From positions 186,001 through 250,000 of the forward strand of contig NZ_AUMF01000008.1 of the NCBI RefSeq assembly GCF_000430545.1: a stretch of 64,000 nucleotides of DNA. The letters are read 5' to 3'. Positions 26,712 through 34,124 of the stretch are shown piece after piece (the stretch's first letter is position 1; the number at the start of each line of letters is the position of its first letter). The notes under the pieces were generated by a model. It made no database searches, was not told the DNA's origin, and saw nothing but the letters and a program-made list of their open reading frames with translations. The DNA is from Tenacibaculum ovolyticum DSM 18103 (GTDB taxonomy: Bacteria > Bacteroidota > Bacteroidia > Flavobacteriales > Flavobacteriaceae). The translations under genes were made by a program, and so were the position numbers.

Positions 26712-27098
26712 ATGTTTCAACAAATAACAAAAGGCATAAAAATAGCCGTCAAGACCACTTTTAACGGTCTAATACAGCATAAGGATGAAGAATATTATTC
26801 TTTTAGTTACTACGTATCAATTGAAAATAAATCAAAAGATACCGTAAAACTTTTAGAACGTTTTTGGGTAATTTTAGACTCACTTAACAACACAGAATAT
26901 GTTGAAGGAATTGGTGTTATTGGTAAAACTCCTATTCTTAAACCAAATGAGACATACAGCTATAAATCTAATTGTTTTTTACATTCGCCTATTGGAGCAA
27001 TGAAAGGAAACTACAAAATGATTAATTTTGAAAACTCAGAAGAATTTCTAGTAACAATTCCAACATTTAAACTAACCTCCACTCCTACTTTAAATTAA
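26712..27098 (+). CDS. apaG: ApaG family protein
   Basis: The 128 residues match ApaG: an N-terminal block (GIKIAVKTTFN) and a central region with YYSFSYYVSIENKSKDTVKLLERFWVI, in which the family's Y/F-rich strand is clear. VEGIGVIGKTPILKPNETYSYKSNC and GAMKGNYKMI complete the single beta-sandwich. ApaG is linked to Co2+ resistance and Mg2+ efflux in Salmonella, but its molecular role is not settled. Its stop overlaps the next start by 1 nt (TAATG), so it is coupled to the DUF3667 gene. Confidence 0.93.
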   Translation: MFQQITKGIKIAVKTTFNGLIQHKDEEYYSFSYYVSIENKSKDTVKLLERFWVILDSLNNTEYVEGIGVIGKTPILKPNETYSYKSNCFLHSPIGAMKGNYKMINFENSEEFLVTIPTFKLTSTPTLN

Positions 27099-28213
27099 TG
27101 GCTAAGAAAAATAAGGTTGCAATTATACAAGAACCTAATTGCTTAAATTGTGGATACCCATTCACTAAAAGTGAAAATTACTGTCCTGAATGTGGTCAAA
27201 AAAATAAAGGAAAAAAAATCACATTAAGTAATTTTATTCGTGAAGTTTTTGCTGGTTTCTTTTCTTGGGATGCTAAATTTTGGAGAACATTAATACCTTT
27301 ATTAATAAATCCGGGTAAAGTATCTAAAGATTATATTGAAGGCAAAAGAGACAGATACTCTAACCCTTTTAGATTTTACCTTACCGTATCTGTTATTTTC
27401 TTTCTAATTATTGGAGCTACTGAAAGCTACAACAAGTTTAATGATTTACAAAACGGAAAGTATTTTAAAGAGAAAACATCAAAAATAAAAATTGACGAGA
27501 ACGGCATAAAAGCACTCGAAGTAAATTTAGACTCAATTCAAGAAGTTGTTTTCAAAGAAATTGACAAACAAGACTCAGTTAAAGCAAAATTAATTAAGCA
27601 AAAATTTGATTCTTTAAAAATAGACGGAAACCCTAATCAATCAATGTTAAATGTCGGCTTTGGTGATTCTGATAGAATTACTAAATTCATGAAGTTTCAG
27701 AAAAAAAATTCAGAAATCGGACTTGACAACGCCCTAGACAGTTTGCATTTAAAAAAGAACTTTGCAAATAGGTTCTTATACTCAAGAGCAAAAGTTTTTA
27801 ACTCTTTTCTTTCTAAAGAAGACGAAGCACAAAAATTTTATCGCCAAATATTATCATATGCTTCAATTGCACTTTTCATCCTACTACCACTTTTCACGTT
27901 GTTTTTACGAATTATTTATATTAGAAGCAGATTCACTTATGTAGAACATTTAGTTTTTGTATTTCATACTCAAACTGTTTTCTTTTTACTTTTTTCTATC
28001 TTTTATTTAATCGGTTTTTTTAAAGATGCTGAATATTTATTAGGCGCATTTTTAACACTCTTTACAATATACTTATTCATGGCTATGAAGAAATTCTATG
28101 GTCAAAGAATATTTAAAACTTTTATAAAATATGTTATCGCTAATTTTATATTTTTTATGCTTGCAATGCTTGGCTCTTTAACAATTTCATTTATAGCATT
28201 TGCATTATACTAA
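27098..28213 (+). CDS. DUF3667 domain-containing zinc-ribbon membrane protein
   Basis: The 371-residue protein opens with a zinc ribbon (CLNCGYPF...YCPECGQKN, two CxxC pairs). It then has the DUF3667 block (LSNFIREVFAGFFSWDAKFWRTLIPLLINPGKVSKDYIEGKRDRYSNPFRFYLTV). A membrane helix follows at about 107-120, a soluble charged segment (about 125-240), and about four C-terminal helices. Function is unknown; the zinc ribbon suggests a cytosolic binding or assembly role at the inner membrane. It is coupled to apaG by a 1-nt overlap and converges with the minus-strand gene at 28215. Confidence 0.87.
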   Translation: MAKKNKVAIIQEPNCLNCGYPFTKSENYCPECGQKNKGKKITLSNFIREVFAGFFSWDAKFWRTLIPLLINPGKVSKDYIEGKRDRYSNPFRFYLTVSVIFFLIIGATESYNKFNDLQNGKYFKEKTSKIKIDENGIKALEVNLDSIQEVVFKEIDKQDSVKAKLIKQKFDSLKIDGNPNQSMLNVGFGDSDRITKFMKFQKKNSEIGLDNALDSLHLKKNFANRFLYSRAKVFNSFLSKEDEAQKFYRQILSYASIALFILLPLFTLFLRIIYIRSRFTYVEHLVFVFHTQTVFFLLFSIFYLIGFFKDAEYLLGAFLTLFTIYLFMAMKKFYGQRIFKTFIKYVIANFIFFMLAMLGSLTISFIAFALY

Positions 28214-28214
28214 A

Positions 28215-29546
28215 TTACTTCAACAATTGAATCATAAAGTTTTGAGGAGAGGTTTTTAAGCAAATCTTCACCTCTACTTTATCCTCTTTAGTAACAAAGC
28301 CGTTAATGCTTTTTACTAAAGAGAGGTTTTTATTAGAAATACTATAAGCACTTTCTTTAATTTTCATGTATTTATCTACATCAAAAAAAAGTGAAAATTT
28401 ATTCTCTTCACCTCTTTGAAAACCACTCGTACCAACTCCTTTTGAAGATAAAAAAGTATTAGTTTTCTTTTTACTCGCATACGTCTTAAAAAAAGGATTT
28501 ACAATCAACAAAGTATCACTATCAATCTTTTTAATAACCTCTTTATAATATAAATAATCAAACAAACTACTTCCTCCTATATTAACATTAATAGCTGGTA
28601 TTATATTTTTCTGAATTGTCGTTTTTTCCACTTTATTAAAATCATCGTCATATTCATACGTCACTACTGTATCATTTTTATAGACAAAAGATTTTAACTC
28701 AATATCAAAATCACCATTCCAATGACTAGCAACAGAATCTAATGATAAGTTTGTCAATTTTTTAAACTTATTTTTTTGTTTTTCTTTTAATAAAGCAGAT
28801 AGTAAACCACTCTTAATTTTTCCTGAAACAGCGACTAAAGAACTTGTTTTCTTCAGTGCTTTATAAGGTAAAAACAAACTGTTTTCTTTTATCAACTCTC
28901 CGCTTAGCAAAAAGCTTTCATTATCTATTCCTAACTCAAAAAAACCTTCTTTTTTAGTTGACATCACAACAAGCTTGTCACTATTTTTTACATTAAAAAA
29001 AGTTTGAGATCCTTCCTTTAAATAAGTGTTATTTTGTAAAATAAATTTTATTCCCTCTTCAATTTTAGTAATTCCACCAAAACTAAACAGTATTCTTAAT
29101 TTGCGATTATCTAGAATGTAAACATTGTTTTTATAAAAAAAGCAATCAACACCTTCAATCCTTTTTTTAATATAATTTTCTTGTTTAAAAAACGACGCTA
29201 ACCTACTCTTATCTTTCACCTCAACAACGCTACTAACCCAAATATCTTCTAAACTACTGTAATTCGTATAAAAAAGAAGGTTTACAGGCATTTTTAGCTG
29301 ATCAAATAAAGACAATTTAGTTTTAGAACTAGATGAGCTACTCCTTGATTTAAAATACAAAAAAGGATGTCTTACAACATCCTTTATAATAGTATATTCA
29401 ATCTCTCGTAAATTAACACGAACAATTGCCTCTGCATAAACAGGTATCTCTTTAGTAAAATTTACAGTTGGGTTATATCTAAAATACCCAACTGTAAATA
29501 ATATACCAAATATAATTATAATAGTACAAACTATTTTTTTAACCAT
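28215..29546 (-). CDS. Exported or membrane-anchored DUF4836-like protein, shorter paralog
   Basis: The 443-residue protein has an N-terminal hydrophobic segment (about 3-21) that may be an anchor or a signal peptide. I do not recognise catalytic residues. Its architecture mirrors the neighbour at 29551: PVYAEAIVRVNLREIEY near the N-terminus, DLFYTNYSSLEDIW-like middle, and the block VVTYEYDDDFNKVEKTTIQKNIIPAINVNIG, which matches TYTTYKYDKDYKSKEVVKTRKALVPDFTLMIG. I infer an old duplication with loss of about 130 residues. It lies 4 bp after its paralog, in the same operon. Confidence 0.65.
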   Translation of the reverse strand: MVKKIVCTIIIIFGILFTVGYFRYNPTVNFTKEIPVYAEAIVRVNLREIEYTIIKDVVRHPFLYFKSRSSSSSSKTKLSLFDQLKMPVNLLFYTNYSSLEDIWVSSVVEVKDKSRLASFFKQENYIKKRIEGVDCFFYKNNVYILDNRKLRILFSFGGITKIEEGIKFILQNNTYLKEGSQTFFNVKNSDKLVVMSTKKEGFFELGIDNESFLLSGELIKENSLFLPYKALKKTSSLVAVSGKIKSGLLSALLKEKQKNKFKKLTNLSLDSVASHWNGDFDIELKSFVYKNDTVVTYEYDDDFNKVEKTTIQKNIIPAINVNIGGSSLFDYLYYKEVIKKIDSDTLLIVNPFFKTYASKKKTNTFLSSKGVGTSGFQRGEENKFSLFFDVDKYMKIKESAYSISNKNLSLVKSINGFVTKEDKVEVKICLKTSPQNFMIQLLK

Positions 29547-29550
29547 TTGT

Positions 29551-31269
29551 TTATTTTGCCATATGGTCTATAAACTCAAACAACATCTTTAAAGTGTTTC
29601 CGTTTTTACCATTTGTATTTAACCTTAACTCAGAAGACATTTTATTTCCTTTTACTTTTGAAACTTTAAAGTAAGCATCTTTAATATTCTCTTTAGAAAA
29701 AGCACTCATTTTTCTTTCATCTCTACCAAACAAATCTGTAGGTAAATTCTCAATTAACCTATTTACGTCTGTATATAACACACTAGAATTCTTTTTTATT
29801 AATTTGCTATATTTAGCTGATCTATAAACTCCTCTACCAGCTCCAATACTTATAGCTCTTGTTTTTAATGTTGTTATGTATAAAACATCATTTTTAACAA
29901 CTGCATATAAATCAAAAGGAAGCTTTCCTAATTTTTTATCAAATTCAAAAACCCCATTAAACTCACTTACAGCTTTGTGTTTTTTACCTAATCTAAACAT
30001 TTTGTTTAGCAATTCTTTTTTCTCTGACCCAATCATTAATGTAAAGTCAGGTACTAATGCTTTTCTTGTTTTAACAACTTCTTTACTCTTATAATCTTTA
30101 TCGTATTTATAAGTTGTGTAAGTAACATCTTTTTCAGCAAAATCATTTAAAACAAATAAAGCATCGCCTGTAAATAATTCAGCAATCGCTTTTTCATCTA
30201 ACACTAACGATAGTAAGTCTCCAACAATATCAATTTCATCTTTAAACTTTGGCAACATACCTCCGTACATCTTATCCATCATTTCTGGATACTCAAGAAG
30301 TAACTCTTCTGTATTCATAGAAACACTCCAAAAAGCTAAAGCTTTATTATGATCAAAACTATTAATCAAAGTGCTATTCATTTTTTTATTATAAATCTTT
30401 TTGAAAGATTTTTTCATACCATCACTAATAAACATATCTAATGAAACACTTGCACTACTTTCATTAAAAAATAAATTAGCTGCAACTCCTTCTATTCCGT
30501 ATATATTATTACCTTTTTGTAGGTTTAAATAAGGCATAGATCTATAAACGCTACTCCCTAATGACCCAATAATATCAGACATTAACATTCCGTAATTACG
30601 AACCCAAAGAGTTGCCGATGCTCCTTTTTTCTTACTTTTTTGAAAACTTGAATTAGTTGCTATAGAACTAAACAAACCATTGTTTTCTAAAATTGAAAAA
30701 GCTTTCTTTAAGGTCCATAATTTTGAAAACCTCTTTTTAACAGAATACATAGATTCTCCTTCTTCCTTTAAAGCTTCAAAACGCTCTTTATGTTTCTTAA
30801 AATAACTATATGATTTCTGAGCATTAACAATTAAAAGAAGGTTATCATTCCATATCATTACATCTCTACTCCCTCTAATAAAGCTATACCCATCTTCTTT
30901 TTGTATTTTTTTTACACTCCTTTCTTTTAACATAGACTCATACTGCTTTCTATCATTAAGCTCAACTAAAAATGAATGATATGAGATGCTATCTGTTTTT
31001 TGAAAGAAGTAATATGCGTTTGATTTTATGTTAACCCCAGTTTCACCTACTGAAGTTACCTTATCATCTCTCCTTCTATTGATACTCTTTAACATTTCCT
31101 TCCCCAACATGCTATTATCTATGTCAGAAACATTAATTAATTTAAATAAATTTTCTGCATTTGCTGCAATAACAACATCTGCATTATTAGGTATTTTGCT
31201 TTCTAACTTTTGCGCTTGTAAAGCAACAAAAGTGTGTACTAATAGTAGTGTTACAATAATTTTTTTCAT
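29551..31269 (-). CDS. DUF4836-like secreted protein, longer paralog
   Basis: The 572-residue protein has a signal peptide (MKKIIVTLLLVHTFVALQA, then Q). The N-terminus KLESKIPNNADVVIAANAENLFKLINVSD and the layout resemble DUF4836, a Bacteroidota family with no known function. That assignment is from memory of the family pattern and is moderate. The mature protein is strand-rich with many Ser/Lys stretches, likely periplasmic or outer-membrane-associated. It lies 9 bp after a lipoprotein gene and 4 bp before its shorter paralog. Confidence 0.68.
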   Translation of the reverse strand: MKKIIVTLLLVHTFVALQAQKLESKIPNNADVVIAANAENLFKLINVSDIDNSMLGKEMLKSINRRRDDKVTSVGETGVNIKSNAYYFFQKTDSISYHSFLVELNDRKQYESMLKERSVKKIQKEDGYSFIRGSRDVMIWNDNLLLIVNAQKSYSYFKKHKERFEALKEEGESMYSVKKRFSKLWTLKKAFSILENNGLFSSIATNSSFQKSKKKGASATLWVRNYGMLMSDIIGSLGSSVYRSMPYLNLQKGNNIYGIEGVAANLFFNESSASVSLDMFISDGMKKSFKKIYNKKMNSTLINSFDHNKALAFWSVSMNTEELLLEYPEMMDKMYGGMLPKFKDEIDIVGDLLSLVLDEKAIAELFTGDALFVLNDFAEKDVTYTTYKYDKDYKSKEVVKTRKALVPDFTLMIGSEKKELLNKMFRLGKKHKAVSEFNGVFEFDKKLGKLPFDLYAVVKNDVLYITTLKTRAISIGAGRGVYRSAKYSKLIKKNSSVLYTDVNRLIENLPTDLFGRDERKMSAFSKENIKDAYFKVSKVKGNKMSSELRLNTNGKNGNTLKMLFEFIDHMAK

Positions 31270-31278
31270 GGTTATTTT

Positions 31279-31950
31279 TTAATTATTAAGTTGAATTTTA
31301 TTTTTTATAGTTTGCTTGTTTGTTATTATATCTTGCGCTTTAATTCGTAGCATTACCGCTTTTTTACTTTTCGAAATTTTGGCTTGTTTGTTTGTACACG
31401 ATTTTACGACACCATCAAAGCGATACACACCAGTATAAGTTGCTGTTTCAAACACTTTTCTGTCTTTCATTTTTGTATTCTGAAACTCTTTTCCTAAATT
31501 AAAATGGTGGCTGCGAACAAATGTTTTATCTGTTTTATTATAAATAAAATGTTTATTCTTTTTTATTGCCTGTGCTTGTTTTTTAGAGCTAAATGTTGAC
31601 AAAACGGTATTAAGCGCATCTACATTATCGAAATCACAAGACAGTGTAACAATAAACTCATCAAAATTCAAGGTGCTTTTTACATTATGAACCCCTTTTG
31701 TTGTTTTTATTTTTTGAACAATTGTTGCTAGTTTATCTTTAATTGTTGTTTTTGATGGAATTTTATATCCATTAACGCTATCCAACAACATTAGCGATGC
31801 TATCTTAGTTTTACTTTTACTTAAATTTATAGTTAACATTGCTGTACCAGAACCATCTTTATTAAAAGATATTTCCTCAACAAACTCAAAACATCCTGTA
31901 AATAAAAAGAGTGAAATCACAGCTAACAATAACAGTCGTTTTTTACACAT
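31279..31950 (-). CDS. Small lipoprotein, first gene of the DUF4836-like operon
   Basis: The 223-residue protein has a lipoprotein signal (MCKKRLLLLAVISLFLFTGC, lipid-modified C20). The mature part starts EFVEEISFNKDGSGTAMLTINLS, a pattern common in small Bacteroidota lipoproteins that precede DUF4836-type proteins. Lys/Thr content is high in the second half. Function is unknown; it probably sits in the outer or inner membrane facing the periplasm and works with the two exported proteins encoded downstream. A -7 box lies at 31964-31971. Confidence 0.75.
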   Translation of the reverse strand: MCKKRLLLLAVISLFLFTGCFEFVEEISFNKDGSGTAMLTINLSKSKTKIASLMLLDSVNGYKIPSKTTIKDKLATIVQKIKTTKGVHNVKSTLNFDEFIVTLSCDFDNVDALNTVLSTFSSKKQAQAIKKNKHFIYNKTDKTFVRSHHFNLGKEFQNTKMKDRKVFETATYTGVYRFDGVVKSCTNKQAKISKSKKAVMLRIKAQDIITNKQTIKNKIQLNN

Positions 31951-31963
31951 AATTTTTTTATTG

Positions 31964-31971
31964 CAAAAATA
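31964..31971 (-). promoter_or_regulatory. Promoter -7 box (TATTTTTG) of the DUF4836-like operon
   Basis: Exact TAnnTTTG match on the minus strand, 13 bp upstream of the lipoprotein start. Confidence 0.45.
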
Positions 31972-32303
31972 ATAAAAAACTTCGTTTTTATATCCCTACA
32001 AGTAGCCATAAATGAATATTATGCAACAATTAGATTACAATTCGCATTTTTTTTATCATATTTCATTAAAAAATAAATTACATCTATTATTTCTACAAAT
32101 AAACAGTTAACATTCTTGCTAATTTGAAGAATTTTTATACCCTTATAAAAACAACAATTAATACTCTTGTTTTCTATTTTCACAACACGCAAACCCTTTA
32201 TAAAACATGGATTACTGGAGGCAATTAAGTTACCGCGCACATATTGTATTGCCTTTCGGTAAATGAGAAGTAAAAACTATTTAATTATTCCTAAAAATAA
32301 ACT

Positions 32304-32311
32304 TAACTTTG
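32304..32311 (+). promoter_or_regulatory. Promoter -7 box (TAACTTTG) of pruA
   Basis: Exact TAnnTTTG match, 41 bp before ATG 32353. Confidence 0.5.
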
Positions 32312-32352
32312 TAGCTTATAATTAAATATAATTTAACAAACAACATACTAAA

Positions 32353-33978
32353 ATGGGAAGAGGTTTTTTTAACGTTCCAGCTGCTGTAAACGAGCCTGTT
32401 AAAGGTTACGCACCAGGTTCTCCTGAAAGAGAAGAACTTTTAGCAAAATATAAAGAAATGTTTAATAGCAATATTGATGTGCCAATGCACATTAATGGTG
32501 AAGAAGTAAGAACTGGTAACACCAGAAACATTACACCTCCACACGACCATAAACACGTTGTTGGTCAATACCATATTGCTGATAAATCACACGTAGATAG
32601 TGCAATTTCTACAGCATTAGCTGCAAGACAAGAATGGTCTAGCACAAGCTGGATGGAAAGAGCTTCTATCTTTTTAAAGGCTGCTGAATTATTAGCAGGT
32701 CCTTATAGAGCAAAAATGAATGCTGCAACAATGATTGCACAATCTAAAAATGTACACCAAGCAGAAATTGATGCTGCTTGTGAAATGATTGACTTCTTCC
32801 GTTTTAACGTAGAGTTCATGATTGACATATTTAAAGAACAGCCTGCTTCTGCTCCTGGTATTTGGAACAGAGTTGAATATAGACCATTAGAAGGTTTTGT
32901 ATATGCAATTACACCTTTTAACTTTACATCTATTGCTGCAAACTTACCTGCTGCTGCTGCTTTAATGGGTAATGTTGTTGTTTGGAAACCATCTGATCAT
33001 CAAGCATACTCTGCACAAGTAATTGTAGATTTATTTAAAGAAGCTGGTTTACCTGACGGTGTAATTAACGTTGTTTATGGTGATCCTGTAATGATTACTG
33101 ATACTGTATTAGCTTCTCCAGATTTCTCTGGATTACACTTTACAGGTTCTACACATGTTTTTAAACATTTATGGAAGCAAATTGGTAACAACATCGATAT
33201 TTACAAAACATACCCAAGAATTGTTGGAGAAACTGGTGGTAAAGATTTTATCTGGGCACATAACTCAGCAAATCCTTTACAAGTTGCTACAGGAATTACC
33301 AGAGGTTCTTTTGAATATCAAGGTCAAAAATGTTCAGCTGCTTCACGTGCATACATTCCTGCTTCAATGTGGGAAGAGGTTAAAGGTCATTTAATTTCGC
33401 AAGCTGCTGAATTAAAAATGGGGTCTCCTGAAGATCCTTCTAATTTTGTAAATGCAGTTATTCACGAAGGTTCTTTCGATAAAATTGCAAGTTTCATAGA
33501 TGCTGCTAAAGCTGATGCAGACGCTGATGTAATTATTGGTGGTGGTCACGATAAATCTAAAGGATACTTTATTGAGCCTACAGTAATTGTAGCGAAGTCT
33601 CCAACATATGCAACAATGACTACCGAATTGTTCGGACCTGTTATGACTATTTTCGTTTACGAAGATGCTGAATGGGAAGCTTCATTAAAATTAGTAGATG
33701 AATCTACTGAGTATGCATTAACAGGTGCTATTTTCTCTACAGACAGATACATTGTTGAAAAAGCTTCTAAAGCTTTAGAAAACGCTGCTGGTAACTTTTA
33801 CATTAACGACAAACCAACAGGTGCAGTTGTAGGACAGCAACCATTTGGAGGAGCAAGAGCTTCTGGAACAAATGATAAAGCTGGTTCTCCTCAGAACTTA
33901 TTACGTTGGACATCTGCTCGTTTAATTAAAGAGACTTTTGTAACACCAACTGATTACAAATATCCTTTCTTAGGATAA
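32353..33978 (+). CDS. pruA: L-glutamate gamma-semialdehyde (1-pyrroline-5-carboxylate) dehydrogenase
   Basis: The 541-residue aldehyde dehydrogenase oxidises glutamate semialdehyde to glutamate with NAD+, the second step of proline breakdown. The start MGRGFFNVPAAVNEPVKGYAPGSPER is the P5C dehydrogenase type. FNFTSIAANLPAAAALMGN binds the cofactor, GETGGKDF holds the general-base Glu, and GQKCSAASRAY holds the catalytic Cys. It is the stand-alone enzyme, not a PutA fusion; no proline dehydrogenase gene is in the window. It has its own terminator at 34001-34033. Confidence 0.95.
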   Translation: MGRGFFNVPAAVNEPVKGYAPGSPEREELLAKYKEMFNSNIDVPMHINGEEVRTGNTRNITPPHDHKHVVGQYHIADKSHVDSAISTALAARQEWSSTSWMERASIFLKAAELLAGPYRAKMNAATMIAQSKNVHQAEIDAACEMIDFFRFNVEFMIDIFKEQPASAPGIWNRVEYRPLEGFVYAITPFNFTSIAANLPAAAALMGNVVVWKPSDHQAYSAQVIVDLFKEAGLPDGVINVVYGDPVMITDTVLASPDFSGLHFTGSTHVFKHLWKQIGNNIDIYKTYPRIVGETGGKDFIWAHNSANPLQVATGITRGSFEYQGQKCSAASRAYIPASMWEEVKGHLISQAAELKMGSPEDPSNFVNAVIHEGSFDKIASFIDAAKADADADVIIGGGHDKSKGYFIEPTVIVAKSPTYATMTTELFGPVMTIFVYEDAEWEASLKLVDESTEYALTGAIFSTDRYIVEKASKALENAAGNFYINDKPTGAVVGQQPFGGARASGTNDKAGSPQNLLRWTSARLIKETFVTPTDYKYPFLG

Positions 33979-34000
33979 GAATCAAATAACATATATTTTT

Positions 34001-34033
34001 AAAAACCTCATCAAATTTTGATGGGGTTTTTCT
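34001..34033 (+). terminator. Terminator after pruA
   Basis: A 15-bp stem (34001-34015 and 34017-34031) with one mismatch or wobble pair is followed by TC and T residues. Confidence 0.85.
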
Positions 34034-34124
34034 TTACAAGAAACTCTAGCATTTCTTTAACAATATTAAAAATCAATATTATGTATATTTATCGTCTTCA
34101 AAAACGCATCTAAATAACAAAATA

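Larger units (their letters stand above)
31951..32352. other. Divergent intergenic region with hairpins and a pseudoknot-like repeat pair
   Basis: It contains the minus-strand -7 box (31964-31971), a TTTTTATA/TATAAAAA hairpin (32132-32151), interleaved inverted repeats at 32217-32262, and the pruA -7 box (32304-32311). An open frame on the minus strand at 32019-32240 has no recognisable protein character. A 19-codon plus-strand frame (32207-32266) coincides with the inverted repeats. Confidence 0.5.

Noticed and set aside
32019..32240. Open frame of 73 codons on the minus strand between the lipoprotein gene and pruA
   Set aside because: Its composition is that of AT-rich spacer (many Ile, Lys, Asn, Cys), it has no domain or promoter of its own, and it overlaps the repeat structures.
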